DNA of 64,000 bases, from NCBI RefSeq assembly GCF_001659605.2, contig NC_035169.2:18042263-18106262 (forward strand). Reading direction: 5' to 3'. The position numbers and the translations under genes are program-made. The notes beneath the pieces were generated by a model that worked only from the letters and a program-made list of their open reading frames with translations, ran no database searches and had not been told where the DNA came from. Below, piece by piece: positions 21,965 to 32,585 of this stretch. The DNA is from Manihot esculenta. Its lineage: Eukaryota > Streptophyta > Magnoliopsida > Malpighiales > Euphorbiaceae. Each line of letters starts with the position of its first letter. The stretch's first letter is position 1.

Positions 21965-24592
21965 TTAGAAGGGCAAGCACAATAGGAAAAATCATGTCCA
22001 CTAGGATAGGATGTAGAGTCCTGTCTTGATGATGATGTGTAATGCCATGATTATATGCATGTGCATTAATGATATGCTATGTATGATGTGGGTTCATGTG
22101 TATCCACATGAACCATATGATGCTAATGTTTATGAGATGTATGTTGTTTTTCAGAAAATAGAATGCGAGGCTCACATCGATCTACAAGGTTGACAGGAGC
22201 ACCACCTGAAATGAGGGCATGGATGCCCTACCCCTACTCTGCCAAGAGCAAGGTCTAGTAGAACCAGCAGAGGGGAAGCATCAAGGGACCCTAGAAGGTC
22301 TTTTGATGTAAACAGGAGGAGAACCAATCTGGGAAGGATGTCGACGGATGTGAGGGAATCAGAGGAAGATGATTAGAGGAGGGATGGCAGTTTAGGTGTG
22401 AATATGTTAGTAGAAGGTATGGGAGAATCTCAAGGAGACGCTCAGGCCTCGGGCTTTGCTTATCCACCCCAATACCAACCCTATCCACTAGGACCGGGGT
22501 ATCCGATGGGAGGCACATCGGATTTCTCAAGCTATAACCCATACCCCTCATTCATGCCCTACCCTCCCTTTTACCCCCCATATCCACCTTATCCCATGTT
22601 TTTACCCCCACCTTTCTATCAAAATCCAACAAACCCTAACCCTGGGAATGTTGCACCACCTCCTCCTCCCCCAGTGGAACCAAGGGTTCCTAAAATCCAA
22701 TCATCTAAACCCAACCCATCAGATGGGAGCAAAGTAAAGATGACTGACTACCTGAAGTTGGATGCTCCCAAGTTTAAACTAGGTGATGATCCGTTTGAGT
22801 ATCTCAAGATGGTGAAGATGATAACTGATGAGTTGGGAACTAGTGACAGCAGAGCCATTCAGATGGCGGGGTTCACTCTTAAATGCAAGAAGGCTAAGGA
22901 GTGGTTTAAAAATTATATGGACCAGAGACTAGATAGCTTATCTTGGGAGCAATTTGCTAATGAATTTGTAGGATGAGCTTTTTCTGACAGTTCAAGGGAG
23001 CTGAAAGTGATTGAGTTCGAGCAGCCGAGACAGATTGAAGACATGAGTGTAGATTAGTACACAGACAAATTCCTAGAGTTGCTTCAGTTTGTGAGGCAGG
23101 CATATGATATAGATCAGAAGAAAGCCAGGAGGTATACCATGAGACTACACCCAAGGTATTCCTCCTTGATTACAGCAACAGAGAAGGAGAGTTTCCTAAC
23201 TATTGTTGATGTAGCCCGAAAGATGGAGGCTAGTGCCATTATTCAGGGGACAGTAAAACAGCACGTGGCACAGTCCTCGGGTTCTAAAACCCCGGGTACA
23301 GGGAATATAGATCTCTCCTCTCTAGGTGCAGCTGCCACAGAAGGTAAAAAGTGGAATAGATCCTTTAAGAAGCCAAAGAAGAATAACTTCTGGAACCGGT
23401 TGAAGTCAGGTCTGCGTATGGATGGTGGTTCAAGCTCTGGTTTGGATAGCTCCGGATGTATGAGGTGCGGTAAGCCGCACAAAGGGGTCTGTCGATTTTG
23501 GACTACAGCATGTTTCAGGTGCGGACAAGAAGGGCACATGGCACGTGAGTGTCCCAATGCAGTTATGATGGCTCAGTCCCAGCGGACAGCTTCAGGTAGT
23601 GTGGTCCAGCCAGTAGCTCCGACCATGTCGCAGAGCAGAGGTCGAGGGAGAGGGATAGCCTCTTCTTCAGCAGGTTCCCATGGAGAAGGTCCATCAGCTC
23701 CAGCACGGATCTTCACCATGACTCAGCAGGTGGCTAACACGTCAAAAACTGTGGTGTCAGGTAATCTCATCATTAGATGCTCTGATGTGTATGCTCTTAT
23801 GGACCCTGGTGCTTCTCATTCTTTTATTGCTCCGAGAGCCGTTGAGAGGTTAGGTTTGATAGCTTCTGGATTAGAGTGTCCTCTTTCGGTCAGTGGGCCC
23901 AAGTGTGATCCATCTGTACAGAGTTAGTCTGCCGGTACAGTCCAGTGTTTGTTGAGGGTAGATCCCTTCCAGTTGACCTTGTGGTTCTAGATTTGACCAA
24001 TTTTGATGTCATTATAGGGATGGATTGGCTTTCTACTCATGGTGCTATTTTGGATTGCAGAGACAAGGTAGTCAGATTCAGAGATCAGGATGAATCAGAG
24101 GTAGTCTTCAGAGGGGACAAAGTTGGGATTCCTAGAGGTTTGATATCAGCCTTTTAGGCTCGTAGGTTGCTTAGGAGGGGTTGTCAGGGGTTTCTTGCTT
24201 ATGTCAGAGAGCTTAACAGTCAGGTTAGAGAACCAGCTTCAGTGCCCGTAGTCAAAGAGTTCCTAGATGTTTTCCTAAACGAGCTGCCAGGTTTACCACT
24301 TGCTAGGGAGATAGAGTTTGAAATTGAAGTGATACTAAGAACCAGACCCATCTCTATCCCTCCCTACAGGATGGCACCTGCAGAGTTAAAAGAGTTGAAA
24401 GAACAGTTGCAAGAGTTGGTAGATAAGGGTTTCATCCGCCCTAGTACCTCACCTTGGGGTGCTCTGGTCCTGTTTGTGAAAAAGAAGGATGGATCCCTGA
24501 GACTTTGTATCGACTACAGACAGTTGAACAAGGTCACTACCAAGAACAGGTATCTGCTACCCAGGGTCGATGATCTATTTGACCAGCTAGCA
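21965..24592 (+). mobile_element. Ty3/gypsy internal fragment, leader to mid-RT
   Basis: Starts about 97 bases inside a gypsy internal region ('agggcaagcacaatagg', compare 47458) with no LTR or primer site in front, runs through gag, protease and the first part of RT and ends at 'gaccagctag' near 24592. It then joins a gypsy LTR end with only a couple of shared bases. It is one of several broken pieces of older gypsy elements between 16199 and 45090. Confidence 0.8.
22163..24592 (+). pseudogene. Ty3/gypsy gag-PR-RT remnant
   Basis: The ATG at 22163 opens the same Gag start (MRGSHRSTRLTG) as the other copies, preceded by 'tgtttttcag' (acceptor-like, ends 22154). The Pro/Tyr-rich stretch is at about 22540-22620, the Gag core at 22740-22975, zinc knuckles CMRCGKPHKGVC and [14 protein letters not shown] at 23457-23560, the protease DPGASHSF near 23800-23825, then 'FDVIIGMDWLS' near 24000, and RT from YRMAPAE near 24365 to DDLFDQLA. 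Breaks: frame changes between 22200 and 22400 and near 23915, stops at 22974, 23055, 23925 and 24155. RT catalytic residues and everything after are missing. Confidence 0.85.
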
Positions 24593-24975
24593 TGTAATAG
24601 AATAGTAGTGGACATGTAAATTTAATGGATTAGAAATTGTGCTTCGCCCTAGTTTAAGTTGGTAAATCCCAATGAACATGTTTTTATGTAAAAGTTTTTA
24701 TAATGTGTTATGTTGACCAAGCTTGATGTATGTGATGTTGACCACACTAGAGTATTTGATGAGGGCTCTAATGTGGGTTTTATGTTTACAGGTTATGATG
24801 TATGTATAGGTCGAGCTTGGTATGTGAAAAGTTTAAAATTTTTATGAAAATGTATGTTCATGTATGGGATTTTATCAGGTACACAGGATGCATAGTAGGC
24901 TTGCTACGGGTTCCGGCGACCTTAAGTCGACCTGAATCCTAGCGTCGGAAGCGGTCCAGTTTTCGGGTCATTACA
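24593..24975 (+). mobile_element. 3' end of a Ty3/gypsy LTR
   Basis: Matches the last 380 bases or so of the gypsy LTRs: 'tagtggacatgtaaat', 'gtgcttcgccct', 'ggttccggcgaccttaag' and the terminus TCATTACA. It has neither an LTR start before it nor a primer site after it. Confidence 0.82.
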
Positions 24976-25113
24976 GAGCGGTAATAACAGCTATCATGCT
25001 AGCATAGGGATGGCTCCTTATGAAGCTCTATACGGGAGGAAGTGCAGGTGACCGGTCTGCTGAGAAGAAGTGGTTGAAAGGGCTCTTGCAAGGCCAGAGT
25101 TAGTGGAGATCAC
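24976..25113 (+). pseudogene. Ty3/gypsy integrase fragment
   Basis: Reads [20 protein letters not shown] then, past a stop, the 'PELVEIT' region, equivalent to about 61225-61350 in E3, i.e. the integrase C-terminal side. It is cut on the left by an LTR end and on the right by the Athila/Tat-type LTR at 25114. It encodes nothing now. Confidence 0.8.
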
Positions 25114-26204
25114 TGATAGAGCATATTTTAGTCCATTTTATCACTATGTTCTTGATGTTAATTTGCATCTTTTCTGCCTAATTTTGTGGTTTTAATCATG
25201 TTATGCAGAAACTAGGTGTAAAGAGACATTCTGGTGAAAATGCTCTTAAAACTGCCAAAAAGTGTCAAATATGGAAAGTGCTAAAAAAGGAAAGTTTTCA
25301 AATATGGAAAGTGCTAAATAAGGAAAGTTTTCTGATAAGAAAAGTGTCAGATAAGTAAAGCGCAATCAACAGATTCTTTGAAATTCAAATTGCAGATCCT
25401 TCTTTTCTCATTCAGAATGTGAAGTCGATTAAGGAAAGTGACAGATAAGGAAAGTGTAGTCAGTAGATTCTTTGAAATTCAAATTGTAAATCTTTCTTTC
25501 CTTATTCAATGATATGCAGACACCTCAGCAGACAAATCTGCCTGTTCAGAAAAAGAGATCTCAAGAAGATGCACATGCCCATCATTCAGTCTAGATTCAA
25601 GGAGATGCACTTACCTCTTCTGCATTCAGCATTCAAAATTCAAACGAAGGCTCCACCTAACAAGGCAAGTAAGATCATGCTCCTCTTTCACTTCTAAGAG
25701 CCAATCCGCGTGCCTTCTTGCCTTTTGAAGACCAAGGCGCGCCTCCTTCCTCTTCTGAAGCCTTGCTGCACGCCACTTTCCTTCTACAGTGCATGCCGCG
25801 CGCCTCTTTCATTCTGAATAATTTACAACGCGATTCTTTCCTTTTCAGACACAACTGGGGCAACAAGTAGCCTATTGGGCAGCAAGTAAGGACCTAGGGC
25901 AACACTTTCAACTATAAAAAGACACATAAGGAGCCTCCCCATGTTTTTTCAAGACCCCCTTGGAGACACCTACGGGATTGCAAGTGTCACCATCTCTTTT
26001 TCTTTTTTTATTTTTTTTTATTTTTTTGGTTTTGTTTCAAACATGAGTAGCTGAAACTTTTATTCTAGTTGAAGATTGGTTGAAACTTAAGTTGTTTTAT
26101 GGATTGTGAGATCTAAACACATATTGTTTGTCTTTTGGTTATTCAATATTTATACAATTTCATGTTTGATTCCATTATTGCTTTGTTGTTTTAATCAATG
26201 TGGC

Positions 26205-28041
26205 TGATAGAGCATATTTTAGTCCATATTTTCATGATCTTATTGATGTTTATTTGCACCTATTCTACCTAATTTTGTGGTTTTAATAATGTTTTGCAAG
26301 TATTAGGTGTGAAGAAACAATTTGGAGAAAATGCTCTTAAAAATGCCAAAAGAAGCCAAAACTAGAGAAGCAACCTTCGGAGGCAACTTTCGGAAGCCAA
26401 AAATCAGTCACCTTCGGCGGCCGAATGAGGACTCCAGAGACGAAAGTCGACCACCTTCGGCAGCACTTTCGGCCGTCGAACCATGCGTCCAGAGACGAAA
26501 GTCCATTACTTTCGGCCGCCGAATCTCTACTTTTGGCTGCCGAACCTTCAGAACATAGACAAAAGTCCAGCCTCCGAAACTCAACTTTGGCATCCGAAAA
26601 TGCGCTCTATTGCACTCTTTCCTTGTTCAAGAAGCCATATCCCAAGTTGCCATATTTGAGGAGCCAAATAAGGGAAATATCTTGAGATCCAAGTCTTCAA
26701 TATTCACATTCAATTATTGGATTTCAAGATTCCCCTTATTAAGGAAAGAAAATCCAAAGACCACATGCTTCCTACTTAGTGCCATGCACATTCAAAATTC
26801 AAAAGGAGTCTCCACCTTCCTTATTAGTGCATGGGCAGCCTCTTAACTCTTAAGGCAACATCTTGAAGACCTAGGGCAGCAATTGAAAAGACCAAAGTGC
26901 CCCCACTTGCCTTCCATCACATGCAACTCGTTTTTGCATTCATACATGCACAAACAAGGCACATGCAACACCGAGGACACTTTGGACAGCCTCTAAAAGT
27001 CTCCTGGACTTCCAGGAAACCCTAGGCAGCCTCTCAAGACCTATTTAAAGGCTTCAAGAAGACAAGAAGACAGATTTTGATCCACCAAACTCCTCCAAGG
27101 TTCGACAGCCACTCTCCAAGGCTCTCCCACCACTTTTGTTCATTTTCTTTCTTCTTTTCTTTTATTTTCTATTTTAGTTCAGCCATGAGTGGCTGAAACC
27201 TTCTTTCTAGTTAAGGATTGGTTGAAACTAAGGTTGTTTAATGGGTTGTGAGATCTGAACAGAAACTTTTATCTTTGATTTTATTCAATATTCATGCAAT
27301 TGTGCTTTGATTCTAAGATTGCTTTGTTATTTTGATCAAATTGGCCACTTGATTCTTGATTGCAAAGTTAATTGATTGTTGGATTAGGATATTTGATAGT
27401 CCGTAATTGCTGGAAATATTCTGTCCATAGAACACTTGGTGTAAAAACCCAAGAAATTGCATGATCTAGCAACATCTCATGCGTTTGAGTAGCTAGGGTT
27501 TGGATCTTTCTTGTTCTTCATGCAATTGGCAATTGTTTTGATGCCTTTGGCCCAAGGACGTTCCTTGGCAATTTGTTGATTAGTAATTGGTTAGAAGACG
27601 TTCCCTAATCAGTTTGTTCATAAGGAAAGACATGGTGGTGAGAAGTGTCTTCCACCCCCATAACCAACCTATTAAATCAATCAAGATAACCATGTTTCAA
27701 TGATCAACCCAAACAACCAAAGTGGATCGATATCTTCAACTAGACCTTTCTCATATTGATTTCTTGTTTTATTTTAATTACTTGCTGTTTTAATTGCTTT
27801 CAATAGTTGTTAGACAAATCAATCTCAAAACCCCCCTTTTTACTTTCCTTGCACTTGTTTCTATTTCTCTTTGATTACTTGCTGTCACTTGTGCTTTCAA
27901 TTAGTTCTATTGGTCTTGATTGAGATAAATAAATAGGTAATCAATTCTCTGTGGATACGATCCTTCACCACTATCTGCAGTTGTAAATTGTAGGTAACCA
28001 AAAAGGTTATTTTTGACCGGCTTCGACAACCGCTCCTGTCA
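26205..28041 (+). repeat. 5' LTR of element C
   Basis: 1837 bases, TGATAGAGCAT to GCTCCTGTCA. A block at about 26370-26600 carries several TTCGGCGGCCGAA or TTCGGCCGCCGAA repeats and two copies of CCAGAGACGAAAGTC, a combination otherwise found in the gypsy LTRs. 'tatttaaaggc' near 27040 may be the TATA box. Confidence 0.9.
26370..26600. repeat. CGGCCG-rich inverted-repeat block in element C's 5' LTR
   Basis: Contains TTCGGCGGCCGAA, TTCGGCCGTCGAA and TTCGGCCGCCGAA separated by CCAGAGACGAAAGTC. It resembles the gypsy LTR block at 33758-33940 in the same strand sense, i.e. antisense to the gypsy element. The related LTRs at 20348 and 25114 have no such block. Confidence 0.75.
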
Positions 28042-28046
28042 AAAAT

Positions 28047-28064
28047 TGGCGCTGTTGCCGGGGA
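28047..28064 (+). promoter_or_regulatory. Primer binding site of element C
   Basis: TGGCGCTGTTGCCGGGGA, five bases after the LTR. This is the Athila/Tat class primer site and differs from the Met-tRNA site of the gypsy chromoviruses here. Confidence 0.88.
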
Positions 28065-28250
28065 ATTGATTTAACTTATTTGTTTCTCTTGAAGGACCAA
28101 AAAAAAAAAAAAGAAAGGAGTGAAGACCACCTCTGTGCAAGAGCACCTTCTGCCCAACCTTCGGCCGCCAAACCATCCCATCATTCGGCCGCCGAAAGTC
28201 CTTCACTCGAGCCTCCGAACTTTGCACCAATGACCGAACATCTCTGAATC

Positions 28251-29459
28251 ATGGATGAGATAAGTACATATAATCTCACTTCTCAAATTCCTGACATAAC
28301 TTCTATTGTGGAAAGACATGTCTTAGCTCTACAGGCTCGACAACTTCAGCAATCTCAACCATGTATGATCTGTGGATATGTGGGACACCTAACTTCCCAA
28401 TGTCCTACACGTTATGAGTATGACCAACCAGTTCATGCATATGGAGGATTCTATGAACAGCCAAGACATGATCCCTAACATGACACATACAATTCAAATT
28501 GGGGAGACCATCCAGACTTCAGTTATGCAGAGGATAACAACTACCAAAATTATCAAGGATATCAAGCCCAACCAGAACCTCCAAATCCTTACCAATACCT
28601 TGAAAAGATGATGGAAACAATGGTAAGTTCCATGCAAAGCGTGCGACAGGACATAAGACAGCTGACTGCTTCAATGAATGCAAACATGTTAAGAAGAGAG
28701 CAAGAGCTTCAAGATATGGAGGATGATGAGGAAAGTTGGCAAGTACAAGAACAAGCTGCTGAAGAGACACAACCAGAAAACTGTTTGTCCAAACAAACTG
28801 ATCAAGCAGAACTTATTGATAGTCTTGATATTATTGATTGTTTGAGCCAAGATGTGTTTAATGAGAATCAAAATTGTATTTTGAATGATGATCTTTGCAG
28901 GACTGAAAACCTGAAACTGAAAGAAACCATCTGCAGCATTCAGCCAATAAAGGTTGCACAGACAGAAGATATTCGGCCGCCGAACTCCACCATCTTTCGC
29001 CCGCCGAACCTTGTTCCACAGATTCCAACGCAGATCAGTCTTCCACCTTAGTTAGGTCCTATGCAAAAGGAGGATACTGAACCCAATTATACCATCCATC
29101 CAATGCAAATAGCCTATGCTCACAAGGAACAAGTGGAAGGCCAAGAGACCAAACCAAAGGAGCATGCAGATCAATGTCTTCCCAAACCTCCGGATAAGGT
29201 AGAGTTTGTTTTACCAAATTTTAGTACTAAATTGCAGCTACACATGGAGAAACATAAATTGGAGTTCAAAGTTCTTCCCAATCATCTCAAAAATGCAAAC
29301 ATAAGGGCTAGAGGAACACCTCATCTGAAAAAGGAAAAGCTAATCATGTTACTTTATGAGTACATGGAAAAAGTAGAATGGGTTATGACCAAATCAAAAG
29401 GAGTGCTACACTTTCTACTCAATGCAGTTGGGACGCTTTTTCCTTCCCCAATTACTTGA
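28251..29459 (+). pseudogene. gag-derived ORF of element C (Gag C-terminus plus PR-RT linker), two stops
   Basis: One frame of 403 codons from the ATG at 28251 to the TGA at 29457, interrupted by TAA at 28476 and TAG at 29049. Near residue 38 is a CCHC knuckle (CMICGYVGHLTSQC). After the first stop comes 'HDTYNSNWGDHPDFSY', matching the Gag C-terminal region of Athila/Tat elements, then a likely coiled region (LEKMMETMVSSMQSVRQDIR). Near the end, 'EFKVLPNHLKNA' and 'LLYEYMEKVEW' resemble the linker just before RT in that group. The Gag N-terminus, protease and all of RT onward are missing. Near residues 240-255 the ORF includes two copies of the CGGCCGCCGAA-type repeat, read as IRPPN and FRPPN. 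The homologous frame in copy B2 is also broken. Confidence 0.72.
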
Positions 29460-29577
29460 GCCTTGATCAAGTGGATCGCACCATGCACACCACACCCAGG
29501 GGAGTACTCAGTTTCCTTTGTTCTTTTATGTTTCTTATACATTGAGGACAATGCATGATTTAAGTGTGGGGGTGCAT

Positions 29578-29660
29578 ATCTCTTCTTCATTCTTCTTTCT
29601 TCTTCTCCCTTTTCTTTTCTTTCTTCTTCTTCTCTTCTCTTCTTCTACGATTTCTCATGC
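29578..29660 (+). repeat. TTC-rich pyrimidine microsatellite
   Basis: Nearly pure T/C run built on TTC and TCT units in the internal 3' part of element C. It lies just after a first polypurine-like motif. Confidence 0.85.
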
Positions 29661-30513
29661 TTTCAGATGCAAAAATTTTTTCTTTTTCCTTTCAGTTTTA
29701 AATTTATTTCAAGTTAATTAGCCACAGTTAAATTTTAATTTGTTTTTGCTTTCAATAAAACACACACAACCACAACCTTCTTCTTCCTTTTTGTTTTGCT
29801 CTACTCAAACTGATGAACTATGTTGGATGAGTTTTTCTTTCCATGACCCCATTGATGTGATAACTCTTTAAACTTATGTTGAATCACTTGCAGTGAGTTG
29901 CATTCATGCTTGAGAATTGCCTTTTGAATTGAATCTTTGAGTTTGCTATGGTGAAAAATATATTGATGACCCTCAATTGATTGAGAATAAATTAAAGTTG
30001 TGTGAATGAACTTAATGTGACTTGCTTTAGCAATTGGTGTTGATTTGCCCAAATCATTGAGAGAAAGAAAATTCAGCAAATGCAAAGACCTCAAAAGCAC
30101 AAATTGAAAATTGTTTCAATGGTCAAAAGACTATGAACAAGGCAAGTAGCCACTTGGATAGGTGACCAACTGAAAAATATAAACCTCCAAATCAAAAATA
30201 GGTTGGTGACCTTTCCAAGCAAACTCAAAAGTGCAAAAGCCTGAATAAAGTACTTCAAGGTAAGGGCAAGTCAATCCAAAAGCTAGGAAAAAGTCTTAAC
30301 AAATTAATGTGCATGATCTCTCTTGAGGAAAACAAATCCTAGCCATGGTAAGCAAAGGGAAACAAGGAAAGGGGGTAAGTAATCTTCATGCATATATTCT
30401 TCACTGCAATACTTCAAAATAGGTGTCTTGAGTATGAGCTTAAGTGGAAATAAGGATCTAGAGGAAGAAAGCTTATTTGACTATGTTTATTTGCTTGAGG
30501 ACAAGCAAAAGCT

Positions 30514-30529
30514 TAAGTGTGGGGGTATT
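30514..30529 (+). promoter_or_regulatory. Polypurine tract of element C
   Basis: AAGTGTGGGGGTATT directly precedes the 3' LTR. A close copy of this motif with the same upstream 'gaggacaa' occurs about 950 bases earlier at 29545-29575. Confidence 0.82.
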
Positions 30530-32380
30530 TGATAGAGCATATTTTAGTCCATATTTTCATGATCTTATTGATGTTTATTTGCACCTATTCTACCTAATTT
30601 TGTGGTTTTAATCATGTTTTGCAAGTATTAGGTGTGAAGAAACAATTTGGAGAGAATGCTCTTAAAAATGCCAAAAGAAGCCAAAACTAGAGAAGCAACC
30701 TTCGGAGGCAACTTTCAGAAGCCAAAAATCAGTCACCTTCGGCGGCAACTTTCGGCGGCCGAATGAGGACTCCAGAGACGAAAATCGACCACCTTCGGCA
30801 GCACTTTCGGCCGCCGAACCATGCGTCCAGAGAAGAAAGTCCACTACTTTCGGCCGCCGAATCTCTACTTTCGGCCGTCGAACCTTCAGAAACATAGACA
30901 AAAGTCCAGCCTCCGAAACTCAACTTAGGCAGCCGAAAATGCGCTCTATTGCACTCTTTCCTTGTTCAAGAAGCCATATCCCAAGTTGCCATATTTGAGG
31001 AGCCAAATAAGGGAAATATCTTGAGATCCAAGTCTTCAATATTCACATTCAATTATTGGATTTCAAGATCCCCCTTATTAAGGAAAGAAAATCCAAAGAT
31101 CACATGCTTCCTACTTAGTGCCATGCACATTCAAAATTCAAAAGGAGTCTCCACCTTCCTTATTAGTGCATGGGCAGCCTCTTAACTCTTAAGGCAACAT
31201 CTTGAAGACCTAGGGCAGCAATTGAAAAGACCAAAGTGCCCCCACTTGCCTTCCATCACATGCAACTCGTTTTTGCATTCATACATGCACAAACAAGGCA
31301 CATGCAACACTAAGGACACTTTGGACAGCCTCTAAAAGTCTCCTGGACTTCCATGAAACCCTAGGCAGCATCTCAAGATCTATTTAAAGGCTTCAAGAAG
31401 ACAAGAAGACAGATTTTGATCCACCAAACTCCTCCAAGGTTCGGCAGCCACTATCCAAGGCTCTCCCACCACTTTTGTTCATTTTCTTTCTTCTTTTCTT
31501 TTATTTTTTGTTTTGGTTCAGCCATGAGTGGCCGAAACCTTCTTTCTAGTTGAGGATTGATTGAAACTAAGGTTGTTTAATGGGTTGTGAGATCTGAACA
31601 GAAACTTTTATCTTTGATTTTATTCAATATTCATGCAATGGTGCTTTGATTCCAGGATTGCTTTGTTGTTTTGATCAAATTGGCCACTTGATTCTTGATT
31701 GCAAAGTTAATTGATTGTTGGATTAGGATATTTGATAGTCCGTAATTGCTGGAAATATTCTGTCCATAGAACACTTGGTGTAAAAACCCAAGAAATTGCA
31801 TGATCTAGCAACATCTCATGCGTTTGAGTAGCTAGGGTTTGGATCTTTCTTGTTCTTCATGCAATTGGCAATTGTTTTGATGCCTTTGGCCCATGGACGT
31901 TCCTTGGCAATTTGTTGATTAGTAATTGGTTAGAAGACGTTCCCTAATCAGTTTGTTCATAAAGAAAGACATGGTGGTGAGAAGCGTCTTCCACCCCCAT
32001 AACCAACCTATTGAATCAATCAAGATAACCATGTTTCAATGATCAACCCAAACAACCAAAGTGGATCCATATCTTCAACTAGACCTTTCTCATATTGATT
32101 TCTTGTTTTATTTTAATTACTTTCTGTTTTAATTGCTTTCAATAGTTGTTAGACAAATCAATCTCAAAACCCCCCTTTTTACTTTCCTTGCACTTGTTTC
32201 TATTTCTCTTTGATTACTTGCTTTCACTTGTGCTTTCAATTAGTTCTATTGGTCTTGATTGAGATAAATAAATAGGTAATCAATTCTCTGTGGATATGAT
32301 TCTTCACCACTATCTGCAGTCGTAAATTGTAGGTAACCAAAAAGGTTATTTTTGATCGGCTTCGACAACCGCTCCTGTCA
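30530..32380 (+). repeat. 3' LTR of element C
   Basis: 1851 bases, TGATAGAGCAT to GCTCCTGTCA. It is 14 bases longer than the 5' LTR because of an extra 'ggcaactttcggc'-type unit in the inverted-repeat block at 30700-30940. Confidence 0.9.
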
Positions 32381-32585
32381 GTGGCCAATTGATTCTTGAT
32401 TGCAAGGTAATATATTGTTAGTTTGAATAATTTTGAGTCCGTAATTGCTTAGATTGTTCAGACATAAGAGCACTTGGTGTGAAATCCAAGGAAATTGTAT
32501 GATCTAGCAACATCTCATGCATTTGGGTAGCTAGGATTGGATCTCTCTATTACTTTATGCAATTGACAGTTGTTTTGATGCCTAA

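Larger units (their letters stand above)
26205..32380 (+). mobile_element. Non-autonomous Athila/Tat-type element (element C), complete with TSD
   Basis: 6176 bases with LTRs 26205-28041 and 30530-32380 and a perfect duplication GTGGC (26200-26204 and 32381-32385). The primer site is TGGCGCTGTTGCCGGGGA at 28047 and the polypurine tract precedes 30530. The internal part is only 2.5 kb and codes for a Gag C-terminal region and a piece of the linker before RT; protease, RT, RNase H and integrase are absent. The LTRs are nearly identical apart from a 14-base length difference and scattered changes, so it moved fairly recently and must have used proteins from another element. Confidence 0.92.
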
